Shown here: piece by piece, positions 1 through 6,263 of the stretch
Layout of the letters: each line of letters begins with the position of its first letter
Position numbering within the stretch: position 1 is the stretch's first letter
Origin: Clostridiales bacterium
GTDB lineage: Bacteria > Bacillota > Clostridia > Christensenellales > CAG-138
NCBI GenBank assembly: GCA_009783775.1
Contig: WRCT01000072.1
Span: 1 to 8,362 of the forward strand
DNA: 8,362 nucleotides
Direction: 5' to 3'
Notes under the pieces: model-generated
Database searches by the model: none
Seen by the model: the letters and a program-made list of their open reading frames with translations, nothing else
Told to the model about the DNA's origin: nothing
Position numbers and translations under genes: made by a program

Positions 1-44
1 CCAGAATTCTGCGCTTCCTGGTGGAGCTGGAAAAGACCTTATAA
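1..44 (+). CDS. C-terminal end of an unidentified protein (partial)
   Basis: The frame beginning at base 3 reads RILRFLVELEKTL and ends at TAA (42-44). Its codons are mostly GC-rich (CTG, CGC, GTG, GAG), like the genes downstream. The other two plus frames read less protein-like peptides here. Only 13 residues are inside the window, so no family can be named. The call is an inference from codon use, and from a strong hairpin about 90 bases downstream that could end this transcription unit. It could also be chance. Confidence 0.35.
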   Translation, partial: RILRFLVELEKTL

Positions 45-133
45 TTTGCCCTGAAGCAGAAACCCCGGATGGGCCTTGCCCAAGAGGGAACAGCGCCCAA
101 AGAGTGGGACAAACATGATCGTCAGACAGCCGC

Positions 134-172
134 AAGGGCTTACCGCCTGCCATTCACAGGCGGCAAGCCCTT
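134..172 (+). terminator. Strong hairpin, possible terminator of the upstream gene
   Basis: Arm AAGGGCTTACCGCCTG (134-149) pairs with CAGGCGGCAAGCCCTT (157-172) around a 7-base loop. There is a single A-C mismatch in 16 pairs. The following bases TTTAGTTT give only a broken T tract, so a Rho-independent terminator is plausible but not textbook. The 3' arm can alternatively pair with CTTGCCG at 197-203. Confidence 0.4.
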
Positions 173-301
173 TAGTTTCGCTTTCACAATAATGGTCTTG
201 CCGAAGGGTGCGTCAAGAATGTGGAGGGGACGTTGTGAGGAGCGACGGTTGGTGGACGAGTCTAATGTGCAATTGCAGTTTGGCACTGTAGGTTTCCGGA
301 G

Positions 302-319
302 TATCCTTTTTCAAGGATA
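302..319. repeat. Short inverted repeat 43 bases upstream of gerAA
   Basis: TATCCTT (302-308) and AAGGATA (313-319) are perfect 7-base arms around the loop TTTC. The sequence after it is AT-rich but has no continuous T run on either strand. It could be a small operator or transcript hairpin ahead of the germination operon. No known binding motif is recognised. Confidence 0.35.
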
Positions 320-362
320 GTAAATTCACATAATCCTATTTTCTTTTGCACAAAATACTGCT

Positions 363-1907
363 GTGAAAAAGAACGGATTTTTGCAATCCTTACTGACCTT
401 TGATGAGCCGTATCGGGCGTTCGAGCTTTTGGAAACGGAGCACACGCCCGTAGGGGCGAACTGTGTTCGCCCGCCTGACCAAACTTCGGCTTTCCTTCAG
501 GAAAACATCATCCGAATCAAAACCCAATTTCATGCCGATATCAACGGCGATCTCATTCTGCGCGAGTTTCTCATCGGCGGCAGCCTGCCTGCCTGCGCGG
601 TCCTGCTCTCCGGCATGGCGGATCAGGGGCAGGTGGGGGAGCTTGTTCTCAAACCCGCCCAGCGCGAGACAGCGCCCATAAAGTCAGGCGTCGCTCCCTC
701 CGACCATGTCGTGGCGAATGTCTTTGCCCTCAACGAAGTGGAACTGACCTCAGAATGGACGGCCATAACCAAAGCGATAGCCGAGGGGAGAACGGCAGTA
801 TTTCTCGAAGGCGATCTAATGGCCGTGCTGCTCGACACGCGCGGTTTTGTCAGCCGCGGCGTGGGCGAGACCGGCAGCGAGGTCTCCGTGCTGGGCCCAA
901 AGGAGGCTTTCACCGAAAACGCGCGCACAAACATCACGCTCCTGCGCCGTATCATCAAAACCGATGATTTCATCTGCGAATTTCGTGAGGCGGGCGGGCA
1001 GAACAAAACAAGTATGATTGTCTGCTACCGGCAGGGGATCACAAACCCCGCTCTGCTGCGTGAGGTGCGCGACCGCTTAAATAAAATCGACACGTTGGAA
1101 GTGCTGGCGGCGGGCGTAATCGACCAGCTGATTGAGGACCACCCTCTCTTCCCGCTGCCGCAGATTCTGGAAACCGAGCGCCCCGACCGCGCGGCCAACG
1201 CGATCATGAAGGGCAAGGTGGTCCTGATCTGTGAGGGCTGCCCGCAGGTGAGTATTCTGCCGGTGACGCTGCAAGCGCTGTTTGCCTCCGCCGAGGACAC
1301 CTATATGCGGCGGCCGCTGGGCGCGCTCGTCCGCTTTGTGCGGCTGTTCGGCGCGTTGCTCACCGTCTTTGCGCCCGGCTACTTTCTGGCGATCGCCATG
1401 TTCCATCCCTACATCCTGAGCAACGAAGTCCTGACAAGCCTGATCGCCTCCCGCGCCATGCTGTTCATGCCGCTCTGGGCCGAAATGCTCTTTGTGCTGC
1501 TCATCTTTCAGCTCGTGCGCGAGGCAGGCGTGCGTGTGCCCGGCTCCATCGGCCACTCGATCAGTATCATTGGCGGCCTGGTGTTGGGTCAGGCGGCGGT
1601 CGCGGCGAACCTCATCTCCGCCGTGGTGCTTGTCATCGTCGCGCTGACGGGCTTGGGCAACATGGCGATCCCCGAGTTTCAGACGATGGCGGCGGCCTCC
1701 TGGTTCCGTTTGGCCTTTTGCATTGTCGGGGCAATGGGCGGGCTGTTCGCTTTAAGCTGCGCCCTGGTCGCGCTTACCGCGTGGCTCTGTTCTGTCAAGT
1801 CCTTCGGTGTGCCCTTCCTCGCGCCCTTCGCGCCGCATACCAGCCGCCGCACGCGCCGTGATAAGCGCGCGCCCGATTACTTGAACACAGGGAGGGCCGC
1901 GATATGA
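363..1907 (+). CDS. gerAA: GerA-family spore germination receptor, A subunit
   Basis: The product (514 residues) belongs to the GerAA/Spore_GerA family, the A subunit of germinant receptors in the spore inner membrane. Residues about 42-315 form the soluble N-terminal domain, with typical pieces such as LREFLIGG (66-73), VLGPKEAFTENARTN (176-190) and FPLPQILETERPD (263-275). Membrane helices lie around 325-347, 366-384, 401-430 and 447-475. The family signature REAGVRVPGSIGHSISIIGG (386-405) precedes LVLGQAA. The start is GTG (363) with no visible Shine-Dalgarno sequence, and no later in-frame start has a better one, so the start is the weak point. Residues about 28-37 are encoded by a palindromic repeat (448-474) and are not family-like. 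The length slightly exceeds the roughly 480 residues of B. subtilis GerAA. Its stop overlaps the next start (ATGA at 1904), implying translational coupling. The family assignment is secure; the germinant sensed cannot be told. Confidence 0.93.
   Translation: MKKNGFLQSLLTFDEPYRAFELLETEHTPVGANCVRPPDQTSAFLQENIIRIKTQFHADINGDLILREFLIGGSLPACAVLLSGMADQGQVGELVLKPAQRETAPIKSGVAPSDHVVANVFALNEVELTSEWTAITKAIAEGRTAVFLEGDLMAVLLDTRGFVSRGVGETGSEVSVLGPKEAFTENARTNITLLRRIIKTDDFICEFREAGGQNKTSMIVCYRQGITNPALLREVRDRLNKIDTLEVLAAGVIDQLIEDHPLFPLPQILETERPDRAANAIMKGKVVLICEGCPQVSILPVTLQALFASAEDTYMRRPLGALVRFVRLFGALLTVFAPGYFLAIAMFHPYILSNEVLTSLIASRAMLFMPLWAEMLFVLLIFQLVREAGVRVPGSIGHSISIIGGLVLGQAAVAANLISAVVLVIVALTGLGNMAIPEFQTMAAASWFRLAFCIVGAMGGLFALSCALVALTAWLCSVKSFGVPFLAPFAPHTSRRTRRDKRAPDYLNTGRAAI
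448..474. repeat. REP-like palindromic repeat inside the gerAA coding sequence
   Basis: GGGCGAAC (454-461) and GTTCGCCC (465-472) are perfect 8-base arms around TGT, within the longer string CCGTAGGGGCGAAC (448-461). From general knowledge, GTAGGGGCGA...TCGCCC(G) palindromes recur between genes in many Clostridia genomes. I see one copy in this window. Here it is read in frame as about residues 28-37 of the GerAA-like protein (TPVGANCVRP), just before the recognisable N-terminal domain. The genomic copy number is not visible from this window. Confidence 0.65.
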
Positions 1908-3715
1908 ATCTGCGGGAGGGCCGATCCGGCGGCAAAGAGGCGGCGACCGCAACCACAATGGCCTTGCTCGCCTGCGCGCTGTTCCCCATGGAGGGTCTAT
2001 ATCCGGTCACCCTGTTGGCCGGACTGCTCAGCTGGCTGCTGTTTGAGGGCCTGGCCGCCTTGCTGTCGCATTGCACGCTCAAGCCGATCCTTGGCCTTTT
2101 CCTTGTCCCGCTTCTGCTCTACGCAGCGGCCCTACCCCTGTATGCCACGGCAGCAGATCAGGCCGCCGTGGTCTATCCCGACGCGAACGCCGCCGCCCTG
2201 CTTTGCTTTTTCATTCCCTGCCTCTTGGTGCCGGTCCTGCTGGGGCTGGAGACCATCTTGCGCGCCGCGCGCCTGTTTCTCTGGCCGGGGGTCGTCTCCC
2301 TGCTGCTGATCCTGCTTTGCGCAGCCCCGCAATTTCAAACCTATCGGCTCTTCCCCATACTGAGCGGCGGACTACCCGAACTGCTCAAACAAACAGGCAG
2401 GGCCCTGCCGCGTTTTCTTGCTCCCCTATTGGCCCTATTATCGGTCAGACGAGGCATACATGGGCTCGCTCACGCGCGACGGAGCGGCAGACGTGCGCTC
2501 GCGCTGAGCCTGCCCGTCATTCTGTCTGTTCAGTTCGGCACGGCTTTAAGCGCAAGCCGCGGCAGCCTGTCGCAGATGAACGCGCCGCTCTATCAGATCA
2601 TCGAGGCGGCGCAGGCGAACCAACAGGGGATCCGGCTGGACCGCCTGCTGATTTTCTTTTGGGTTATTGTGGCCGTTTTGGGCGTCGCCTTCCTTCTCTA
2701 CGCCGCCGCGCTGCTCATTTGCCGCTGCTTTGCCGTACGCGATATCCGGCCCGTCGGCGCATTGCTGGTTGGCCTGGCCGCCATGCTTTTTCTCACCGCC
2801 TGCCTTCCCGCCCAACCGCCGGAACGGTATCTCTATGTGCAGCATATCGGCGTGGAACGCGGCGAAAGCCTGCCCTACCGCGTGACCCTGCTGGCCAACC
2901 AGGCCAAGCCGGAGGAGGGGGAGGAGAGCACGCCAACGCAGGAAATTCTGTCGGCCGAGGCCCACAGCCTGCCCGAGGCGGCCACAATGCTGGAGGCAGA
3001 GCTGCCTTATCAGCTTAACTTTTCCCGCGCGTCCTTGCTTGTCCTGTCTTCCGAGCTGGCCAAAAGCGGTGAGATCATGGAACTCATGGACATTTCATTG
3101 GACAAGTTGCGCCTCAGCCCCTATATCAATATGGCGGTGGCGGAGCAGGAAATAGAGGACTTGCTTGCAAGCCCAAAGTCCTTCATTGGCTTTGCTCAGC
3201 TGCGCGAGAGCCGCGAGAGCCGCGCCCTTGATCTGTTGATTCCCCTGACAACGGACACAGGCTCGGCCGTATTCTCCGGCGCGAACATGGTCGGCACACT
3301 CTCCCAAGAAGATACCTTGCCGGTCCAAATCGGCATAGGAACATTTCAAAACGGACGACTGCAAATTCCCATCGAAAATGAGAAGGTTTCCGTTACCCTG
3401 CGCCGCATGGGCGCGCCCAAGGTCACACTGGAAGGTGATAGCGCTTCTCTTTTTGTCCGACTGGAGGCAGATGCCGAGAAACCTTCGTTGAAGGAAACAT
3501 ACACAAAAAAAGAACTGGAGCGAATCATCGGAACCCATCTGGCGACCGAAATGGCGCGTGTTTTCACCGTCACGCAGGCGATGGACGCGGACGTATTCGG
3601 CTTTGGCAAGGCGGCGATCCGTCAATGCGGTTTTATGAGGGAGTGGGACAGCAAAGCTTGGCGCGCGACCTTTCAAAGGCTGAACGTCTCATTTGCTGTA
3701 GAAATCCATCTATGA
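1904..3715 (+). CDS. GerAB-GerAC fusion: germination permease joined to GerAC-type lipoprotein domain
   Basis: This 603-residue protein combines two normally separate receptor subunits. Residues 1-280 resemble the GerAB permease (APC superfamily). They contain about eight hydrophobic helices, RLFPILSGGLPELLKQT (148-164) matching the family's PVLGxGIKPIL region, and RLDRLLIFFWVI (244-255) followed by LYAAALLI (265-272). The last two GerAB helices are missing. Instead, helix 282-299 ends in a lipobox-like LTAC (Cys300, codon at 2801), followed by a GerAC-like domain of about 300 residues. Its markers are YLYVQHIGVERG (309-320), LAKSGEIMELMDI (385-397), GSAVFSGANMVGTL (453-466), DADVFGFGKAAIR (561-573) and a closing FQRLNVSFAVEI. 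The ATG (1904) overlaps the gerAA stop and follows GGAGG (1891-1895). No ribosome binding site or adequate start precedes the GerAC part. With eight GerAB helices, helix 282-299 would run outward and place the GerAC domain outside the membrane, as expected for that subunit. The domains are clear; whether Cys300 is lipidated or cleaved is inference. Confidence 0.9.
   Translation: MNLREGRSGGKEAATATTMALLACALFPMEGLYPVTLLAGLLSWLLFEGLAALLSHCTLKPILGLFLVPLLLYAAALPLYATAADQAAVVYPDANAAALLCFFIPCLLVPVLLGLETILRAARLFLWPGVVSLLLILLCAAPQFQTYRLFPILSGGLPELLKQTGRALPRFLAPLLALLSVRRGIHGLAHARRSGRRALALSLPVILSVQFGTALSASRGSLSQMNAPLYQIIEAAQANQQGIRLDRLLIFFWVIVAVLGVAFLLYAAALLICRCFAVRDIRPVGALLVGLAAMLFLTACLPAQPPERYLYVQHIGVERGESLPYRVTLLANQAKPEEGEESTPTQEILSAEAHSLPEAATMLEAELPYQLNFSRASLLVLSSELAKSGEIMELMDISLDKLRLSPYINMAVAEQEIEDLLASPKSFIGFAQLRESRESRALDLLIPLTTDTGSAVFSGANMVGTLSQEDTLPVQIGIGTFQNGRLQIPIENEKVSVTLRRMGAPKVTLEGDSASLFVRLEADAEKPSLKETYTKKELERIIGTHLATEMARVFTVTQAMDADVFGFGKAAIRQCGFMREWDSKAWRATFQRLNVSFAVEIHL
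3203..3220 (+). repeat. 9-base tandem duplication in the fusion gene
   Basis: CGCGAGAGC occurs twice in tandem (3203-3211 and 3212-3220) and encodes the repeated residues RESRES near 434-439 of the GerAC-like part. It keeps the frame and probably arose by a small slippage event in a surface segment. Confidence 0.6.
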
Positions 3716-3867
3716 TTATATTTTTGTTGATCCAACTGCAAATCGCAGCCTACGCAACCGTCTATCTTGTCCACTGCCTGCGGACCCGCCAGACCGGCGC
3801 GGCCTCGGCCTGCCTGCTGCTTTTGGGGCTGCAGATCGGCAGTGCCATCTTTACATTTCTGAAATAG
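3712..3867 (+). CDS. Small two-helix membrane protein, candidate germinant-receptor D subunit
   Basis: The ATG at 3712 overlaps the stop of the fusion gene (ATGA), the same coupling seen between the first two genes. A longer frame reaches back to 3625, but it would run about 90 bases into the upstream gene and lacks a ribosome binding site, so I use 3712. The 51-residue product has two hydrophobic segments, about 2-18 (IIFLLIQLQIAAYATVY) and 33-48 (ASACLLLLGLQIGSAI), with a short basic loop RTRQ between them. Known D proteins of Bacillus receptors (for example GerKD) are about 55-75 residues with two membrane helices and lie in or beside GerA-type operons. Size, topology and position match, but I cannot see sequence homology by eye. 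There is no Shine-Dalgarno sequence, so translation probably depends on coupling. Its last 17 bases overlap the 3' end of murF. Confidence 0.6.
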   Translation: MIIFLLIQLQIAAYATVYLVHCLRTRQTGAASACLLLLGLQIGSAIFTFLK

Positions 3868-5176
3868 CCTGCGCCGTGCGGTGCAGTTGCATACCATATG
3901 AACCCTTGACCAGAATCGTATCGCCGTCATTGAGCAACGCCGGCAGCGCGGCGATCAGCTCCTCCTGCGTCGCGAACCAAAACGCTCGCGAATCGTCAGT
4001 CGCCGCTTTTGCCAGCGGTCCCACGCAAAGCAACAGGTCCACGCCGTGCGCCAGAGCGTACTGCCCAACCTCCTCGTGATAGGCGGGCCCGCTCTCGCCC
4101 AGCTCCAGCATATCGCCGAAAATCAGCACCTTGCGCCCGTGCTCCGCGCACAGCACATTGATCGAGGCGCGCATGGAGGTGGGACTGGCGTTGTACGCGT
4201 CGTTGATCAGGACAAAGTGCCCCGTGTTCTGAATGTGCATACGCCCCGCCGGAGGCACAAAACTCTCGATCCCGCACGCCATTTCCTCGGCCGACAGGCC
4301 CAACTGATGTCCGACCGCGACGGCGCAGAGCGCGGTCGTCACCATGTGTTTGCCCGGCATAGGCACCCTGGCGCACAGTGTGTGACCAAAATAATGCGCG
4401 GTAAAACTCGTGCCGTCCAAGCCGTGGGAGACCAGATCGTCCGCATAAACCGCGTTTGAGAGCGACAGCCCGTAGGTGACCGCGCCGTGCAGGGTGGCCA
4501 GCAGATCGTCGTCCCCGTTGACCACCGTCATCCCGCCCGGCCGCATATGGGCCAGCATGGCGGTTTTCTCCCGAAAGATTCCGGCACGCGTCCCGAAAAA
4601 CTCGATATGCGACTCGCCGATATTCGTCAGGACGCAGAGGGTGGGCTCGGTGATACGGGCCAGCTCCGCGATCTCTCCGAAGTGATTCGTGCCCATCTCC
4701 ACAACGGCGACCTGATGTTCGGGCGTAATGCCCAGCAAGGTCTGCGGCACGCCGGTCTGATTGTTCAAATTGCCCTTTGACTTGTGCGTGACATAACGCT
4801 GCGACAGCACGGCGCAGAGCATTTCCTTCACCGTGGTTTTGCCCACGCTGCCCGTCACGCCGATGACGGCGATATCGAACAAACGCCGATAAGCCAGCGC
4901 GATCTCGTGCAGGGCGGCCACCGTGTCCGCAACCAAAATATGCGGGGAGGGAACGGCGCAATCCGTCAGACAGCAGCGCGCGCCGCACCGCATGGCCTCC
5001 TCCGCGAAGGCGTGCCCGTCGTGGAAAAGCCCGCGAATGGCGACATACAGATCGTCCGGCTGCAGCAAACGCGTATCAATCGTAACCGCGCGCGGTGAGG
5101 CAGACAGCAGCGCGGGATCTCCGACAAAGGTCCCGCCTGTGATATGAGCAAGTTGCGCAATGGTAAAGGGAAACAT
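3851..5176 (-). CDS. murF: UDP-N-acetylmuramoyl-tripeptide--D-alanyl-D-alanine ligase MurF
   Basis: MurF is the cytoplasmic ATP-dependent enzyme that adds D-Ala-D-Ala to UDP-MurNAc-tripeptide, completing the pentapeptide wall precursor. The product is 441 residues, close to the usual 450. Visible Mur-ligase features are the N-terminal substrate domain with VTIDTRLLQPDDLYVAIRG (31-49), the P-loop GVTGSVGKTT (106-115), NLNNQTGVPQTLLG (136-149), VVEMGTNHFGEI (158-169), TNIGESHIEFFG (184-195), NDAYNASPTSMRA (325-337) and ILVKGSYGMQLH (421-432). The ATG at 5176 is preceded by GGAG with a 7-base gap; the frame continues upstream to 5224 but without family-like sequence. Only one base separates it from the ddl stop, so the two are surely co-transcribed and supply consecutive steps. 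No terminator is seen after it, and its 3' end overlaps the converging small germination gene. Confidence 0.96.
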   Translation of the reverse strand: MFPFTIAQLAHITGGTFVGDPALLSASPRAVTIDTRLLQPDDLYVAIRGLFHDGHAFAEEAMRCGARCCLTDCAVPSPHILVADTVAALHEIALAYRRLFDIAVIGVTGSVGKTTVKEMLCAVLSQRYVTHKSKGNLNNQTGVPQTLLGITPEHQVAVVEMGTNHFGEIAELARITEPTLCVLTNIGESHIEFFGTRAGIFREKTAMLAHMRPGGMTVVNGDDDLLATLHGAVTYGLSLSNAVYADDLVSHGLDGTSFTAHYFGHTLCARVPMPGKHMVTTALCAVAVGHQLGLSAEEMACGIESFVPPAGRMHIQNTGHFVLINDAYNASPTSMRASINVLCAEHGRKVLIFGDMLELGESGPAYHEEVGQYALAHGVDLLLCVGPLAKAATDDSRAFWFATQEELIAALPALLNDGDTILVKGSYGMQLHRTAQAISEM

Positions 5177-5177
5177 A

Positions 5178-6203
5178 TTATTTCTCCAAAGAAAGGGCAA
5201 GGATTTGCGCGCAGAGCGCCGCATAGGACAGTCCGGCCGCCTGCGCCTCCTGCGGCAGCAGGGAGGTGGCGGTCATGCCCGGCAGCGTGTTGGCCTCCAG
5301 ACAGTAGAACGACCCGTCCCGCGCCAGGATAAAATCGATCCGCGCATAGACCTTGAGCCTCAGCGCGTGAAAGGCGGCCAGCGCGGCGGCCTGCATCGTG
5401 GCCGTGGTCCTCTCGTCCAGCTCAGCAGGGCTGACCTCCAGCGCCGCGCCCGGCTGGTACTTGTTGTGGTAGTCGTAAAACCCCTCGTTGGGGATAATCT
5501 CGATCAGCGGCAGCGCGCGTTCGCCCAGCACGCCGCAGCTGAGCTCGCGCCCCTCGATATAGTCCTCGACCAGCACAGAGTCCTCCAGCGCGAAGGCAGC
5601 GGCAAGCGCGTCCGCAAGTTCCGCTTGCTCCCGCACGATAGAGATACCCAGCGACGAGCCGCCCGAAAGTGGTTTCACCACGCAGGGCAGACGGGGCGTC
5701 GGGCAGGGCTGACCTTTTTCCAACAGGATTCCCGGCGGGGTAAGAATACCGTGTTCGCGAAACGCAGCCTTTGCGGCCTCCTTGTGCATGGCCAGGGCGC
5801 AGCCGCGCGCGTCGGAACCTGTATAGCGCACGTCCAGCCCATCGAGCCAGGCCTGCACGCGTCCGTCTTCGCCCTCCGCGCCGTGCAGCGCCAGAAAGAC
5901 GATATCGGCAGCCTTGCAGAGCGCCGACACATTCGGGCCGATGTGATCCGATTCGCCCTCTGTTCGGCTCGCGATGATTGCCTCCCTATCGGGCGCGGCC
6001 TGCGATACGCGATAGGGCTCCACAGGCGTAGCCTGCAAAAAGACTGTATCCACATCCGAAGGCAGCTCCGGCATACCGTAAAACAAATCCACCAGCACGG
6101 CCCTGTGCCCCAGGGAAAGCAGCGCGTTTGTGATGCCGGAACCGCTGGACAGGGACACATCCCGCTCGGGGGACAGTCCGCCTGCCAGCACGATGATCTT
6201 CAT
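5178..6203 (-). CDS. ddl: D-alanine--D-alanine ligase
   Basis: This ATP-grasp enzyme joins two D-alanines in the cytoplasm, feeding MurF encoded next to it. The 341-residue product begins MKIIVLAGGLSPERDVSLSS, the classical Ddl N-terminus with its substrate-binding Glu13. Further motifs are ALHGAEGEDG (105-114), the ATP-binding VVKPLSGGSSLG (175-186), VEDYIEGRE (212-220), the omega-loop FYDYHNKY (242-249), ARIDF (287-291) and the metal-binding EANTLPGMT (303-311). The tyrosine closing the YDYxxKY loop corresponds to the residue associated with D-Ala-D-Ala rather than D-lactate specificity, so a vancomycin-resistance type ligase is unlikely. The start at 6203 is chosen by homology. An ATG two codons earlier (6209) and a TTG at 6245 are alternatives, but none has a Shine-Dalgarno sequence. 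A candidate promoter lies immediately upstream. Confidence 0.95.
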   Translation of the reverse strand: MKIIVLAGGLSPERDVSLSSGSGITNALLSLGHRAVLVDLFYGMPELPSDVDTVFLQATPVEPYRVSQAAPDREAIIASRTEGESDHIGPNVSALCKAADIVFLALHGAEGEDGRVQAWLDGLDVRYTGSDARGCALAMHKEAAKAAFREHGILTPPGILLEKGQPCPTPRLPCVVKPLSGGSSLGISIVREQAELADALAAAFALEDSVLVEDYIEGRELSCGVLGERALPLIEIIPNEGFYDYHNKYQPGAALEVSPAELDERTTATMQAAALAAFHALRLKVYARIDFILARDGSFYCLEANTLPGMTATSLLPQEAQAAGLSYAALCAQILALSLEK

Positions 6204-6216
6204 ACTCATAGGATAA

Positions 6217-6245
6217 GATATACCACAATTTTTTTCATATGACAA
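6217..6245 (-). promoter_or_regulatory. Candidate housekeeping promoter of ddl-murF
   Basis: On the minus strand, TTGTCA (6245-6240) and TATATC (6222-6217) are separated by 17 bases, with TGG directly before the -10 (extended -10 type). They match 5 of 6 and 4 of 6 bases of the sigma-A consensus. Transcription would begin near 6210-6209, at the ATG at 6209 or about 6 bases before the ATG at 6203. The box lies in the gap of about 60 bases after the M23 gene, so ddl-murF may be expressed apart from it. Confidence 0.5.
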
Positions 6246-6263
6246 GGGGAGATGGATATCCGC

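Larger units (their letters stand above)
45..362. other. Intergenic region upstream of the germination operon
   Basis: These 318 bases contain no convincing gene. The only long open frame (69-320) has no ribosome binding site and an unremarkable, arginine-rich product. Two inverted repeats are visible, at 134-172 and 302-319. I looked for a forespore sigma-G promoter (TGAATA-like box, 17-18 bases, CATACTA-like box), since GerA operons usually have one. Only an isolated CATAATC (329-335) resembles a -10, and there is no matching -35. The promoter of the gerAA operon is therefore unresolved. Confidence 0.6.

Noticed and set aside
69..320. 83-codon plus-strand open frame in the intergenic region
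   Set aside because: No ribosome binding site, arginine-rich unremarkable product, runs through both hairpins and shows no family-like pattern.
2762..2800. Separate start for an independent GerAC gene (TTG 2762 or ATG 2783)
   Set aside because: Neither has a Shine-Dalgarno sequence, and they would leave only 13 or 6 residues before the cysteine, too short for a lipoprotein signal peptide. The fusion reading is simpler.
2071..3018. 315-codon plus-strand frame inside the fusion gene
   Set aside because: Out-of-frame shadow; the other frame has membrane helices and Ger family motifs throughout.
3996..4988. 330-codon minus-strand frame
   Set aside because: Alternate-frame shadow of murF, rich in Arg and Gly with no Mur ligase motifs.
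5178..6203. Vancomycin-resistance type ligase (D-Ala-D-Lac)
   Set aside because: The omega-loop YDYHNKY and its tyrosine match ordinary D-Ala-D-Ala ligases, and no vanH- or vanX-like gene is adjacent.
5160..6242. 360-codon plus-strand frame
   Set aside because: It is the antisense shadow of ddl. The minus strand carries all Ddl motifs, while this product is repetitive in Arg, Gln and Gly, as expected from reversed GC-rich codons.
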